Shown: in pieces, positions 9,541 through 18,607 of the stretch
How the letters are laid out: every line of letters starts with the position of its first letter
Numbering within the stretch: the first letter of the stretch is position 1
Source: Clostridia bacterium
Lineage (GTDB): Bacteria > Bacillota > Clostridia > Oscillospirales > CAG-272
Reading direction: 5' to 3'
Assembly: GCA_017462605.1 (NCBI GenBank)
Contig: JAFTQV010000075.1
Span: 1 to 50,913, forward strand
Length of the DNA: 50,913 bases
Program-made: the position numbers and the translations under genes
Notes under the pieces: model-generated
What the model was told of the DNA's origin: nothing
The model's input: only the letters and a program-made list of their open reading frames with translations
Database searches by the model: none

Positions 9541-10040
9541 GCCCTTATCGATCAAGCTGTAATCGAACTCAACGTAGTTTTTCTTCTCGATGTATTCGTA
9601 ACGCTGCATTCCGTCAAACTTATAGTAGCTGGATATCGCAGGCTTACCCTCGGGCGTTATCTCGAAGGATCTGTGACGAACAGTGTAACTCTTGAGATTG
9701 CTTATTATCGGTGAAGCTGTATCAACTCCGCCGTCAAAGCGAACCGTAGCCGCAAAGGCTCTCGGCATTTCCGTGTACGGATTCAGTACCATAAGCGGAT
9801 TTTCTACGTCTGCCGCCGTAAATGCTCTGCCCTCTATCGAATCCTCGGCGTTCGATCCGAAGGTAAACACCGGAAGAAGCGAAAGAATGCACAGCGCCAA
9901 GCAAAGAGCTATTATAATAAATTTCTTTGCGCTTTCTGATCTTACATTTTCCATAACTTTTCTCCTTTTATATTTATACGCGGCGCACGGATCACATACA
10001 GGCGGTGCTTGATCCCTAAATCCTACCGCATTTTCATTTT

Positions 10041-10069
10041 AGCATAAAAGTATTGACTTTTTATATCAA
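10041..10069 (-). promoter_or_regulatory. Probable promoter of the giant surface protein gene
   Basis: TTGATA (10064-10069), 17-nt spacer, TATGCT (10041-10046). The weak -10 fits an activated promoter. The -35 lies inside the proximal copy of the direct repeat at 10065-10096. Confidence 0.55.
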
Positions 10070-10081
10070 ATACTGTACAAT
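10053..10081 (+). promoter_or_regulatory. Sigma-A-type promoter of the AraC-family gene
   Basis: TTGACT (10053-10058), 17-nt spacer, TACAAT (10076-10081), 37 nt before the chosen ATG. It overlaps the divergent promoter. Confidence 0.75.
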
Positions 10082-10096
10082 AATAATCAAATACTG
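10065..10096. promoter_or_regulatory. Putative AraC-family operator: 21-bp-spaced direct repeat
   Basis: ATCAAATACTG occurs at 10065-10075 and again at 10086-10096, two helical turns apart. This is the usual geometry of AraC-family half-sites. The first copy overlaps the -35 of the divergent surface gene and the spacer of the AraC promoter. The second spans the AraC transcription start. Confidence 0.65.
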
Positions 10097-10117
10097 CTAT
10101 TTATGGAGATAAAAAGT

Positions 10118-10969
10118 ATGCCCGAAATACAAAAGGATAATTTCAGTACCGAAAATCAAGTGCGCTCCACTCTTAAGACAAAAAGACTCAGAGTTGCCGT
10201 GCATATTCATCAATTCGCGGAATTGGTATATATCATAGACGGAGAAACCACCGTCTGGCATCATGGAACCCGGGAGCTTGCGAAGGCGGGAGACGTTGTT
10301 GCCGTTTTGCCATATCAGGAGCACGGATTTTATACCGATGACAATAAAAAAATAAAATATTGGATGACACTTTTTTCCGAAGATTTAATGTCTGATATAA
10401 TATATCATGAAAACACTTCCTTTGAATATAAAAATATGGTATTCAAGCCTTCACCTGAGCTTAAAGCGCTTATCGAGGCGAAAATGTTTGATACGTCTGA
10501 CCAAATTATCGAGCCGAGCTTTGAAATGACGCTTGATTTAAAATCCTTGATATACACGACCTTTTCGGAATTTCTGAGAAAAGGCTCTCAGGAGCTGAGG
10601 GAAGTATCTGCCGCGCAGGATCAAATTCTTTCCTCAGATCCCGTAACTAAAACGATAAACTACCTGCGAGTCAATTTCCGCAACGATATTTCAATTGATG
10701 ATTGCGCGAAAGAAATCGGATACAGCGCCAGCCATATATCGCACTGCTTACAAAAGAATTTTCACAGAACCTTTTTGCAGCTGCGCAACGATATACGCAT
10801 AAGCTATGCCAAGCATCTTTTAAGATTCAAGCGCATGAGTATTTATATGGTTGCGCTCGAATGCGGATTCAACTGCGAATTGACCTTCAAAAGAGTATTC
10901 AAGCAGCTCAACGGCTTGACTCCGCAGCAATTCAGAAAAAAGCATGTGATCTCCAAACTGAAAAAATGA
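10118..10969 (+). CDS. AraC-family transcriptional regulator with cupin sensor domain
   Basis: The 283-residue protein has an N-terminal AraC_binding/cupin-like domain (HIHQFAELVYIIDGE near residue 30, with GDVVAVLP and HGFY) and a C-terminal AraC/XylS pair of helix-turn-helix motifs (residues about 180-278). The first includes ISIDDCAKEIGYSASHIS and the second VALECGFNCELTFKRVFK before the family signature LTPQQFRKKH. An upstream in-frame ATG at 10103 exists. The ATG at 10118 is preferred because GGAG sits 9 nt before it. Such regulators bind a small ligand, often a sugar, and activate neighbouring genes. The divergent giant surface protein is the obvious target through the direct repeat at 10065-10096. 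The ligand is unknown. Confidence 0.92.
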   Translation: MPEIQKDNFSTENQVRSTLKTKRLRVAVHIHQFAELVYIIDGETTVWHHGTRELAKAGDVVAVLPYQEHGFYTDDNKKIKYWMTLFSEDLMSDIIYHENTSFEYKNMVFKPSPELKALIEAKMFDTSDQIIEPSFEMTLDLKSLIYTTFSEFLRKGSQELREVSAAQDQILSSDPVTKTINYLRVNFRNDISIDDCAKEIGYSASHISHCLQKNFHRTFLQLRNDIRISYAKHLLRFKRMSIYMVALECGFNCELTFKRVFKQLNGLTPQQFRKKHVISKLKK

Positions 10970-11013
10970 TTTGCTGTTTTATTTTTAAGCCAAGAAGCCA
11001 AACAACGATTTCA

Positions 11014-11069
11014 TTAAACAAACAGAAGAGAGGACATTTCGGCTACGAACCGATTTGTTCTCTCTTCTG
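11014..11069 (-). terminator. Terminator hairpin, copy 1 of a dispersed family
   Basis: Outer arm CAGAAGAGAG (11023-11032 with 11060-11069), an A-C mismatch, ACA/TGT, an internal loop and an inner TCGG/CCGA stem. On minus it is followed by TTTGTTTAA. It ends the 11106-13331 gene and may serve the convergent AraC gene too. Its architecture matches the hairpin at 49760-49799. Confidence 0.75.
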
Positions 11070-11105
11070 CTTGTAATAAGGGTTTGGGCTTAGGGTATAC
11101 TGCTA

Positions 11106-13331
11106 TCAAACTCCGTCTCCGAATACCTCGTTTATCTTTTTGAGAATAACGAAGGCTATAAGCGCGGCGACTACAGCGACGGCGATTTTAATTATCAGCA
11201 TTACGTTGACCTCTATCGCGACAGAGCCGAAGCTGAATTTGAATAAAACCTTATTAAGTAGACCGCCATTGTCCTTCGGAGTATCGCTCGGCTCATCCTC
11301 CGGCTCGCTTGCTTCATCCTTGGGTGGTGTATTTTCGCTGTCTGCGGGGGGTGTTTCGTCCTCGTCGGGCTCTGGTGTGCTGCCGCCTTCTCCGCCTTCA
11401 TTGCCGCCTGCGGGCGGTGTGACTTCTCCGCCTTCGGGGGGCGTGACTTCTCCGCCTTCGGGCGGTGTCTCGGGCTCGCTGCCCTCGGGGGTCACAACAA
11501 CGCCGGGATCTTCGGGAGAGGTGGTGTAAGGGTCGTATTCCGCTCCGACGTAATCGTATACGCGGTTGGCAACGACGCCGAACCATGCGGTAAACGCAGG
11601 TCCGCCGGGGATAAGCTCCACGGGCGCGCCCGTCAGATAATTCTGCAAGAAGAAGGCTTCCGTGCCTTCGGGAAGCGTGTATTTATAAAGCTCCTCACCG
11701 TCAACCGTGACGGGTGTGTATCCCGCGGGGCGATAGCTCTCGCCGTCGAGATAGATCGCAATTGCATCGCCCGACCACTGCTCGGTTGCGGGTCTTCTGT
11801 AATAAACGTTCACGCCCTTCTTGAATTCAACACCAACGCTGACAGAGTGATCGGGCATATAGAAGCTATAATCATATGGCGCTCTCACGAAGGTCTTTTC
11901 CGCATTTGAAAAGTTATATTCCGCGCTTTCCGCATAAAGATCGATCTTACTATCTCCATCGAGATAATATATTTTGCTAAGCACGTATCCCTCTTCGGGA
12001 GCGACGGTGAGATCTATCACGTCTCCGCTCGCCGCTTTTTCCTTGCTTAACGTAAAGTCTCCGCCTTCATCGGGAGTGAGCTTTGTTATACTGAGAACCA
12101 AGTCCGCAAAAATGCTTGCGTTGCTCTCGGGCATTGCGAATGATACAAGCAGAGAGTCCTCGCCTTCAAAGACCGTATTTTCCTTAGTGAAGGTAATCTT
12201 ATTATCCTCTCCGTCACGAACGTCTACGACGATATCATCGAGAGATATTCCGCCGTTCATTATTATATAACTAACAGTCTCTCCGCTCTTTACGGTATTG
12301 CGATATACGCGCTCGCCAAGCTCTACGCGGCAGGTCTCTCCTGGGACCCAGCTATTACATTCAAGATTATAATAGCCGTCTTCTCTTCCTATAAAGAAAT
12401 TCGTGCCCGAGGGGATAAGAAGAGTATCGGTATCGCTAAAGCTTATTTTTTTGTAACCCTCGCCTTCGCCTGCTTCAAGATAATAGCCGTAAGGGAGAAT
12501 ATCGCCGCTTATTTCGATATCCGACTTGGCGGTATAGTAAATAAAGCTATATCCCGAAGGGGTCTCAAGCACGTTCGGAAAGTTCGCTGTTTTAATATAC
12601 GTGTCCTCGTACATATCGTTATGTACTGTGAGGGTCGCATCGGTATCTATATCCGCGAAGCCTTCCTTTGAATAGATCTCAGCTTGAATGATATCAAGCG
12701 GCGGAAGAAGGTCATATTGCAAATCTTCATTTACAATTGCCGAGCCTTCCTTACCAAAAAGGCGGCTACCCCAAGATATGTTAACGGCGGGATAGTCCTC
12801 TTCTTCAAGCGAAACCTCTCCAAGCTTTACGGCATTATCGCCCGACACATTACAGTATTCAAGGCTGACCTTCGGATAGCATCCCGACTCTCCGCCAACG
12901 TAGATCGCAGGCGCACCGCTGGCGATAACAGATCCGTTCTGATCATCATTCTCGGCGTATTCATTGTAGCCGTTCAGCGCTACCTCGGCGCTTCCTTTAA
13001 CTATGATAAGTCCCTTTTCGCCCGAGGTGAGAGTACCTGAGATCTTATATCCTCCAAGGATTATATGATAGATACCTTCGCTGAAAACGAGCGGAGATGA
13101 AAGCTCTAAATCCGAAAGAAGCTTTATTTGCTTTTCTTCGATGCTTGCATATTCTCCGTTAGCGGCAGTCATCAGGGCTTCGATGCTCTCGTATTCTATC
13201 CACCCCTCGCCGCCGTCAATGCTAAGAGAGGCGGCTGCTCCATCGTCCGCGGATGAGACGATCACAAGCGAAAGCGAAAGGCTTAACGCGATGCAGGCTG
13301 CCATAATAATGTAAAGCAATCTTTTTTTCAT
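11106..13331 (-). CDS. Secreted surface protein with C-terminal membrane anchor
   Basis: The 741-residue protein has a signal peptide (about residues 1-28). A beta-strand-rich body follows, with beta-helix-like strands (VALNGYNEY, VSLEYCNVSG) and, near residues 410-510, a divergent InlB B-repeat-like segment (GDVIDLTVAPEEGYVLSKI, then FYMPDHSVSV). A long Pro/Glu/Gly linker (about residues 610-685, with repeated GGEVTPPE) leads to one hydrophobic helix (IIKIAVAVVAALIAFVIL) and a short charged tail. The linker looks like a wall-spanning stalk and the anchor is a transmembrane tail, not LPXTG. The ATG is preceded by GAGG and its own promoter. No enzymatic motif is seen; the role is likely adhesion or binding of a surface polymer. 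Confidence 0.8.
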   Translation of the reverse strand: MKKRLLYIIMAACIALSLSLSLVIVSSADDGAAASLSIDGGEGWIEYESIEALMTAANGEYASIEEKQIKLLSDLELSSPLVFSEGIYHIILGGYKISGTLTSGEKGLIIVKGSAEVALNGYNEYAENDDQNGSVIASGAPAIYVGGESGCYPKVSLEYCNVSGDNAVKLGEVSLEEEDYPAVNISWGSRLFGKEGSAIVNEDLQYDLLPPLDIIQAEIYSKEGFADIDTDATLTVHNDMYEDTYIKTANFPNVLETPSGYSFIYYTAKSDIEISGDILPYGYYLEAGEGEGYKKISFSDTDTLLIPSGTNFFIGREDGYYNLECNSWVPGETCRVELGERVYRNTVKSGETVSYIIMNGGISLDDIVVDVRDGEDNKITFTKENTVFEGEDSLLVSFAMPESNASIFADLVLSITKLTPDEGGDFTLSKEKAASGDVIDLTVAPEEGYVLSKIYYLDGDSKIDLYAESAEYNFSNAEKTFVRAPYDYSFYMPDHSVSVGVEFKKGVNVYYRRPATEQWSGDAIAIYLDGESYRPAGYTPVTVDGEELYKYTLPEGTEAFFLQNYLTGAPVELIPGGPAFTAWFGVVANRVYDYVGAEYDPYTTSPEDPGVVVTPEGSEPETPPEGGEVTPPEGGEVTPPAGGNEGGEGGSTPEPDEDETPPADSENTPPKDEASEPEDEPSDTPKDNGGLLNKVLFKFSFGSVAIEVNVMLIIKIAVAVVAALIAFVILKKINEVFGDGV

Positions 13332-13364
13332 AGAAGTAGACCTCTTTCTTATTGATTCAATTTT

Positions 13365-13394
13365 ATTTTATCATACTGTAAAGGCACTTTTCAA
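13365..13394 (-). promoter_or_regulatory. Promoter of the tail-anchored surface protein gene
   Basis: TTGAAA (13389-13394), 18-nt spacer, TAAAAT (13365-13370), 33 nt upstream of the ATG. The remainder of the 13332-13566 gap holds only this promoter and the terminator at 13501-13545. Confidence 0.65.
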
Positions 13395-13500
13395 TCGCCG
13401 AGAAAATTTTTTATATATCGCTATGTTAAAATGCACAAAGCGAAAGACGCCTTTTTAAATAATATCTACTATTCGAGCCGCCTTTCGGGGTCGGACAATA

Positions 13501-13545
13501 AAAAAGAAGCGCCTGTGGCACGTTTCGTGCTTACACAAGCGCTTT
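13501..13545 (-). terminator. Intrinsic terminator of the protease-Opp operon
   Basis: Nearly perfect stem AAGCGC...GCGCTT (13508-13513 with 13540-13545) extended by TGTG/CACA and GCACG/CGTGC. It is followed on minus by C and six T. It lies about 20 nt after the last gene of the operon. Confidence 0.85.
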
Positions 13546-13566
13546 TCGGGTCTGACCGATATTATT

Positions 13567-13941
13567 TTATTTCAAAAAGAAATACAATAGCAACGCGGCA
13601 AGAGTAAAAGCTCCGATAAGGCAGAGGAAGGGCGGTCCGTAGACCTGGAAGGCGGCGAGGATCGCCGCTCTTTTTTCCTTCGCGCTGAGCCTTACGAAAT
13701 TTTTTCTCTTTTTATCGTATTCTTCCTGCTCCTCGGGAGTCTTTCCGTTGAGCGCAGCCATAGAATAGAGGGTCTCGCCGCGGTCCTCATAGTAGACCAC
13801 GCGAACCTTCTTTTTCTTTTTCGCGCCCGTGGAGACCTTATCTTGCCCCTCGGCGGGCGATGCCGCGCTTTCGGGGGAGGACTTAGTCACGTCTCTTTCG
13901 GGAGCCGAATTTGCTTCCTTAGGGTTGAGGCTCGTACTCAC
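13567..13941 (-). CDS. Small single-span membrane protein, last gene of the Opp operon
   Basis: The 124-residue product is read from a GTG at 13939-13941 that overlaps the oppF stop in a GTGA arrangement. The frame is open further upstream, but that part only overlaps oppF. The N-terminal half is hydrophilic and probably disordered, with a KKKKK cluster followed by VRVVYYEDRGETLY. The C-terminal 25 residues are one hydrophobic helix (FLCLIGAFTLAALLLYFFL), so the bulk should be cytosolic with a tail anchor. I recognise no family. Its position suggests an accessory role to the transporter or simple co-expression. Confidence 0.65.
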   Translation of the reverse strand: MSTSLNPKEANSAPERDVTKSSPESAASPAEGQDKVSTGAKKKKKVRVVYYEDRGETLYSMAALNGKTPEEQEEYDKKRKNFVRLSAKEKRAAILAAFQVYGPPFLCLIGAFTLAALLLYFFLK

Positions 13942-15008
13942 TCCTCGCCACCCATTCCTTCGCAAAGATGGCATGCAACGAAGTGACCGCTCTCGATCTC
14001 CTTCATCTCGGGAGGAGTGGTGCGGCAAAGATCGGTGCAATACTTGCATCTCGTATGGAACTTACATCCCTTGGGGGGATTTGCGGGGCTGGGAAGCTCT
14101 CCTTCGAGAGCAACAGGCTCGGATTTGTGATGAGGATCTGCTACGGGTACTGCAGAGAAGAGCGCCTGTGTATAGGGGTGCTTTGCGTTCTTGCATATAT
14201 CCGCGCAAGAGCCCATCTCAACGATATTTCCAAGATACATTACGGCGATATTATCCGATATGTACTTAACGACGGAAAGGTCGTGCGAAATGAAGAGATA
14301 GGACATATTCTCCTCGCGCTGAAGCTTCTTCAAAAGGTTGATTATCTGCGCCTGGATAGACACGTCAAGAGCCGATACGGGCTCGTCGCAAATAACGAGC
14401 TGAGGCTTGACGGCAAGGGCGCGGGCGATACATATTCTCTGACGCTGACCGCCCGAGAATTCGTGAGGATAGCGGTCGTAATAATGCTCCTGCAGACCGC
14501 ATCTCTTCATAATAAGGCGGACGTAATCGCTGACCTCTTCATCGGGAACGATGTGATGCACCTTGACTGCCTCGCCTATTATAGATCCAACCGTCATTCT
14601 CGGGGGAAGCGACGAATAGGGGTCCTGGAAAATAAGCTGAAGCTCGGTACGAAGACCCTGAAGCTCCTTTTTGGATATCTTTGCAAGGTCACGCGTGGTG
14701 CTTTCGCCGTTCTTATTTACGTTTTTATATACGGCAGAGCCTTCGGTCACGTCGTAAAGACGGAGAATAGTTCTTCCGAGGGTGGTCTTTCCGCAGCCCG
14801 ACTCTCCGACTATACCGAGAGTTTTTCCTCTTTCAAGCTTGAAGGATACGCCGTCCACCGCGCGAAGGAAGGATATGGGCTTGCCCATAAAGTTCTTTTC
14901 GATCGGGAAATACTGCTTAAGTCCGTCTACCTCGAGGATATAGTCCTTTTCGGTCTCGGTCGCTTCAACCGCAGCGGCTGCATCAGGGGTGATTTTTTTA
15001 TCTTCCAT
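13938..15008 (-). CDS. oppF: Oligopeptide ABC transporter ATP-binding protein OppF
   Basis: This 356-residue ATPase powers peptide import with OppD and the OppBC channel. It has Walker [10 protein letters not shown] (near residue 69), Q-loop [11 protein letters not shown], signature FSGGQRQR, Walker B LVICDEP, D-loop SALD and the switch His in FISHDL. The C-terminal oligopeptide/dipeptide transporter extension ([11 protein letters not shown], then [10 protein letters not shown], then CHLCEG) is present; its cysteines resemble the iron-sulfur-binding tail known in some Opp/Dpp ATPases. The [12 protein letters not shown] sequence after the Q-loop is typical of the OppF-type partner. The ATG overlaps the oppD stop by one base (TAATG). 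Confidence 0.94.
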   Translation of the reverse strand: MEDKKITPDAAAAVEATETEKDYILEVDGLKQYFPIEKNFMGKPISFLRAVDGVSFKLERGKTLGIVGESGCGKTTLGRTILRLYDVTEGSAVYKNVNKNGESTTRDLAKISKKELQGLRTELQLIFQDPYSSLPPRMTVGSIIGEAVKVHHIVPDEEVSDYVRLIMKRCGLQEHYYDRYPHEFSGGQRQRICIARALAVKPQLVICDEPVSALDVSIQAQIINLLKKLQREENMSYLFISHDLSVVKYISDNIAVMYLGNIVEMGSCADICKNAKHPYTQALFSAVPVADPHHKSEPVALEGELPSPANPPKGCKFHTRCKYCTDLCRTTPPEMKEIESGHFVACHLCEGMGGEE

Positions 15009-16183
15009 TATTCCTCTCCCCTTTCTTCATCATATAAATGGCAGAATACGCTGTGCGTTTCGGTGATCTTGATCTCCTTCGGGTACTTGCCCTCGCACTT
15101 TCCGCATCTTCTCGAGCATCTTCCCTTGAAAAGGCACTCATCGGGAATATTGATCGGGTTCGGAACGTTTCCGGGAATGCTGTAAAGCTCGGAATCTGCG
15201 TCCGACGCAAGCGAAGGCTTAGCCTTCTGAATGCCGATGGTATAGGGATGCATGGGATTATCGAATATCTCGTATACGGTTCCCTTCTCTACTATCTTGC
15301 CCGCGTACATGACGACGACGTAGTCAGCCATTTCCGCAACTACTCCAAGGTCGTGCGTGATAAGCATTACGGACGCGCCGCACTCCTTCTGCACGTTTTT
15401 GAGCAGCTTAAGTATCTGGCTCTGAATGGTTACGTCAAGAGCCGTGGTAGGCTCGTCTGCAATGATGAGCTTGGGATTTCCCGTGAGAGCTATCGCTATC
15501 ATAACTCTCTGCCTCATACCGCCCGAGAGCTGGTGAGGATAGTACTCAATGATCGTTTCAGGCATAGGAATGCCAACTAAGGTTAACATATCTATGGCTT
15601 TTTGCCTTGCCTCTTCCTTTGTCGCCTCAGGATTGTGGAGATAGAAAACCTCTTCGATCTGATAGCCAACTGTGAAGACGGGGTTAAGGCTCGTCATAGG
15701 CTCCTGGAATATCATCGAGATATCCTTGCCCCTTATCCTGCACATATCGGCAGTGGGCATTTTGGTTATATCATAGCAAAGCTTATTACCGCTCTCATCC
15801 GTGCCGAGATCGTCTGAATTGAAGCGGATCTCTCCGCCGACGACCTGACCCTGGGGAGCCTGGACGAGCTGCATTATGGAAAGGCTCGTTACGCTCTTTC
15901 CGCAGCCCGACTCTCCGACAAGACCTATAATAGTGTCCTTAGGGACGTCAAACGATATTTTATTTACCGAGCGGACAACGCCGTTATCGGTGAAGAAGCA
16001 GGTCTCGAGATCCTCTATCTCAAGGATATTATCGGCAGATTTCATCTTGGTGGTGAAATACTCTGGGGTTACCTTCTCGCGCTTCTTCTTTTCGAGCCGC
16101 TTCATCTCACGAAGATTGCTCTTGATTATCTCGCGGCTCTCTTTAAATGTCAATAAATTTGGGTTCTTGGGGTGCTTACTCAT
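15008..16183 (-). CDS. oppD: Oligopeptide ABC transporter ATP-binding protein OppD
   Basis: The second ATPase of the importer, 391 residues from the chosen ATG at 16181-16183. An upstream ATG at 16189 and GTG at 16192 also exist, but GAGG lies only 2 nt before the ATG at 16189 and 8 nt before the one chosen. Motifs are Walker A GESGCGKS, Q-loop FQEPMTSLNPVFTVG, signature LSGGMRQR, Walker B LIIADEPTTALD and switch MLITHDLG. The C-terminal extension has HPYTIGIQKAKPSL and a cysteine cluster (CLFKGRCSRRCGKC). The EPMTSLNP motif is typical of OppD/DppD. It lies 5 nt after the oppC stop. Confidence 0.94.
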   Translation of the reverse strand: MSKHPKNPNLLTFKESREIIKSNLREMKRLEKKKREKVTPEYFTTKMKSADNILEIEDLETCFFTDNGVVRSVNKISFDVPKDTIIGLVGESGCGKSVTSLSIMQLVQAPQGQVVGGEIRFNSDDLGTDESGNKLCYDITKMPTADMCRIRGKDISMIFQEPMTSLNPVFTVGYQIEEVFYLHNPEATKEEARQKAIDMLTLVGIPMPETIIEYYPHQLSGGMRQRVMIAIALTGNPKLIIADEPTTALDVTIQSQILKLLKNVQKECGASVMLITHDLGVVAEMADYVVVMYAGKIVEKGTVYEIFDNPMHPYTIGIQKAKPSLASDADSELYSIPGNVPNPINIPDECLFKGRCSRRCGKCEGKYPKEIKITETHSVFCHLYDEERGEE

Positions 16184-16188
16184 TTTCA

Positions 16189-17256
16189 TCACCTCTTCGA
16201 TTTGGGGTCCATCGCATCACGCAGACCGTCTCCAACAAAGTTGAAGGCAAGAACCGCTATAACGATAAGAATACCTGCGGGCACCCAAAGATTAGGATAG
16301 GATGCCATGGTTACGGGGTCTGTGGACGATGATATCATAGTTCCCCATGCGGCGTAAGGAAGCGGAATACCGAGTCCGAGATAGCTAAGGGTGGACTCGT
16401 AAAGAATGATGCTTCCGAGACCGAGCGTCATGGAAACTATAAGCTGGGGCATAATGTTGGGAACGAGGTGCTTGAAAATTCTTCTCCAAGCGGGGATACC
16501 CATGACCTCGCAGGCAACGATGAATTCCTGCTCGCGAAGGTAAAGTATCTGACCTCTTACCATACGCGCGGTACCGCTCCAGCCGAATACTGTCATTATA
16601 AGCATCAGGTAATATATTCGCATTTCGGTCGCGACCTGCCAGGAATCTATTACAACGGATGCGATAAGAAGTATGGGAAGGGTGGGAATACAGTTAAGCA
16701 CGTCGACTATTCTCATTATGATCTGGTCGACCTTGCCGCCGAAGTATCCCGAGATACCGCCCATTATTATACCTATAATTGTTTCGAGAATGACGACGAC
16801 GAAGCCGAGAGTCAGAGAGACTCTTCCGCCGTACATAAGTCTGATAAAGACGTCCATTCCCTTTTCATCGGTTCCGAGAGGATGCGAGGGAGTCATATCC
16901 GCATAGGAATTGACCTCGACCTCACCCTCAACGAACTGGATTATTTCATATTCATTTCCCTCTGCGTCCTTCGCCTTGATGCCCTCAAGGGTGATCATAG
17001 CGCGTTTTACCGTGGGAGTGTGGTCCGTCTCGGTCTCTTCCCACTCATAGCCGAACATATGAAGAATGGGGGGACCAAGGAAGGAGAATGCGAAGAGTGC
17101 CAAAAGCATAACTACGCCGACGAGCGAAAGGCTTGAGCGGAAAAATCTTCTCATAACCATTCTCGCGGGAGACATTTCCTTATAGTGTACTTCTTCCTCT
17201 ACAAGCTCGAGAGACTCGTCGATCGGCTCTTTATCTTTTTCAATATTTTCGTTCAT
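16189..17256 (-). CDS. oppC: Oligopeptide ABC transporter permease OppC
   Basis: This 355-residue membrane subunit forms the channel with OppB. Start at 17254-17256 is chosen because GGAG lies 9 nt before it; a longer frame to 17304 would overlap oppB. The first membrane helix is near residues 42-62. An extracytoplasmic stretch follows, longer than usual, between helix 1 and the conserved HPLGTDEKGMDVFIRLMYGG (near residues 125-144). The EAA loop for ATPase contact is visible as VACEVMGIPAWRRIFKHLVP, and the end FNFVGDGLRDAMDPKSKR is the family tail. It starts 19 nt after the oppB stop. Confidence 0.93.
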   Translation of the reverse strand: MNENIEKDKEPIDESLELVEEEVHYKEMSPARMVMRRFFRSSLSLVGVVMLLALFAFSFLGPPILHMFGYEWEETETDHTPTVKRAMITLEGIKAKDAEGNEYEIIQFVEGEVEVNSYADMTPSHPLGTDEKGMDVFIRLMYGGRVSLTLGFVVVILETIIGIIMGGISGYFGGKVDQIIMRIVDVLNCIPTLPILLIASVVIDSWQVATEMRIYYLMLIMTVFGWSGTARMVRGQILYLREQEFIVACEVMGIPAWRRIFKHLVPNIMPQLIVSMTLGLGSIILYESTLSYLGLGIPLPYAAWGTMISSSTDPVTMASYPNLWVPAGILIVIAVLAFNFVGDGLRDAMDPKSKR

Positions 17257-17275
17257 AATCGATCGCTCCTCTCTC

Positions 17276-18586
17276 TTATTTTGAAAGCTTGACTCTCGGG
17301 TCAACTACTGCATACATAAGGTCTGAGAGCAGCGTTCCTATGACGGTAAGCACCGCGAGGAACATATTATAACCCATTATGAAGGGGATATCTCCCTGCT
17401 GAAGAGCCTTGTATGCAAGACGGCCTATACCGTCGATAGCGAATACCTCCTCGGTGATCATCGCGCCTCCGAAAAGAGACGGAAGAATACCGGCAAGAAG
17501 CGTCATAAGAGGTATCATGGTATTACGGAATGCGTGTACGTAAATAACCTTCTTCTCGGAAAGTCCCTTCGAGCGAGCAGTACGGATATAATCCGAGTTA
17601 AGCACCTCGAGCATATTCGTTCTTGTGTAACGCATAAGTCCGCCTATTGAAAGCACGATAAGCACGAGCATAGGAAGGACAAGGTGATGGAGCATATCAA
17701 GAACGTAGGCAATGCCTGTGCTTGACGCGCCGCCCGTTACAAGACCGAATGCCGGGAACCAGCCGAGCCAGCTTGAGAATATTTTGATAAGCAATGCCGC
17801 AAAGAAGAATGACGGCAGAGATATACCGATCATCGTTACGATAGTTACCGTATAGTCGACGACGGAATACTGATGCGTCGCGCTCGTGATACCGAGCGGG
17901 ATAGCGATAGCAAACTGGAATACAAGAGCAACAAGTGAGATAATGAAGGATATCCACATGTGCTGTGCTATAACATCTGCAACAGGCTGCTGATAAAGGA
18001 AGGAATCTCCGAGATCGCCTCTTAACATATTACCGAGCCACGAAAAATATCCCGATAAAATAGCGGTAAACTTATTCCACAAATTTGCGGTTCTATAGGT
18101 TACGGTACCGCTTACTTCTGTTGAATTCATCTCTATTACGATGCCTCTTTCATCAGCAGTAAAGCGACCCGATGCGAGGAGCTTCTCCGCGCCCTCTTCG
18201 AGAACGCGGTAGGAGCCTTTCTCCGTGAGTTCAAGGGTCAAACCGCCCTTACCCTCGTACGTGCCTGTGTAAAATTCAAGATATGAGATCGTACCGTCCT
18301 GTACGTCCTCGTATTTGTCCACTTTCGTGTCCTTTTTAAATAACGTGTCCGAATAATCGCCCTCGTCAAATTTGACGTTCAGATAAGCCTCGGGCATATA
18401 AAGACCGTATCTCTTTTTAAACTCGTCAAGCTGCTCGTGAGTTATCGTACCCTGCTGGATCTGCGCCGAGAACTTGGTTTCAAGATAGTCGGTGGGCATA
18501 AGTCTGACAAGGAAGTAAATGATAACCGAAACGCCGAGCAGGACAATTACTGAAAGACCGAGTCTTTTAAGTATGTATTTGGCCAT
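17276..18586 (-). CDS. oppB: Oligopeptide ABC transporter permease OppB with extracytoplasmic insertion
   Basis: The protein has 436 residues, against about 310-340 for typical OppB. The N-terminus (ILKRLGLSVIVLLGVSVIIYF) and the C-terminal half are normal. The latter has VDYTVTIVTMIGISLPSFF, the EAA loop RTARSKGLSEKKVIYVHAFR and the ending LLSDLMYAVVDPRVKL. The extra ~120 residues lie between helix 1 and helix 2 (residues about 45-190), outside the membrane. They include a small beta-rich segment (YLEFYTGTYEGKGGLTLEL). The canonical GDLGDSFLYQQPV follows the insert. The insert probably contacts the oversized OppA. The gene sits 21 nt after the oppA stop. Confidence 0.92.
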   Translation of the reverse strand: MAKYILKRLGLSVIVLLGVSVIIYFLVRLMPTDYLETKFSAQIQQGTITHEQLDEFKKRYGLYMPEAYLNVKFDEGDYSDTLFKKDTKVDKYEDVQDGTISYLEFYTGTYEGKGGLTLELTEKGSYRVLEEGAEKLLASGRFTADERGIVIEMNSTEVSGTVTYRTANLWNKFTAILSGYFSWLGNMLRGDLGDSFLYQQPVADVIAQHMWISFIISLVALVFQFAIAIPLGITSATHQYSVVDYTVTIVTMIGISLPSFFFAALLIKIFSSWLGWFPAFGLVTGGASSTGIAYVLDMLHHLVLPMLVLIVLSIGGLMRYTRTNMLEVLNSDYIRTARSKGLSEKKVIYVHAFRNTMIPLMTLLAGILPSLFGGAMITEEVFAIDGIGRLAYKALQQGDIPFIMGYNMFLAVLTVIGTLLSDLMYAVVDPRVKLSK

Positions 18587-18607
18587 GCTTCTTTCCCCGA
18601 ATCGAAA

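Larger units (their letters stand above)
3652..9954 (-). pseudogene. Giant secreted protein with LamG, metallophosphoesterase and beta-helix repeats, interrupted by in-frame TAG
   Basis: Read through one TAG (9538-9540), this is a single 2100-codon frame. Residues 1-36 are a signal peptide. Residues about 50-225 form a LamG/concanavalin-like fold (KLYANGELV, later NVAVYSEALTADEV). Residues about 275-555 are a calcineurin-like metallophosphoesterase with GDTQ, GLGDVTD, GNHD, INTHEY and LSGHLS. Four tandem repeats of about 300 residues follow, starting near residues 611, 918, 1220 and 1516. Each begins with a YG-x-(I/V)P...F-V-F motif and contains beta-helix-like IDLNGF and NCTFD strands. An Ig-like segment and a charged tail end it. 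There is no sortase motif or C-terminal anchor. The TAG stands where LamG domains usually have Trp (KG-x-VHLVAV), so TGG to TAG is the simplest origin. Expected products without readthrough are a 138-residue secreted stub and, at best, a downstream piece without signal peptide. Confidence 0.8.

Noticed and set aside
13968..15185. 405-codon open frame on the plus strand
   Set aside because: Antisense to oppF and oppD; no motif or ribosome binding site.
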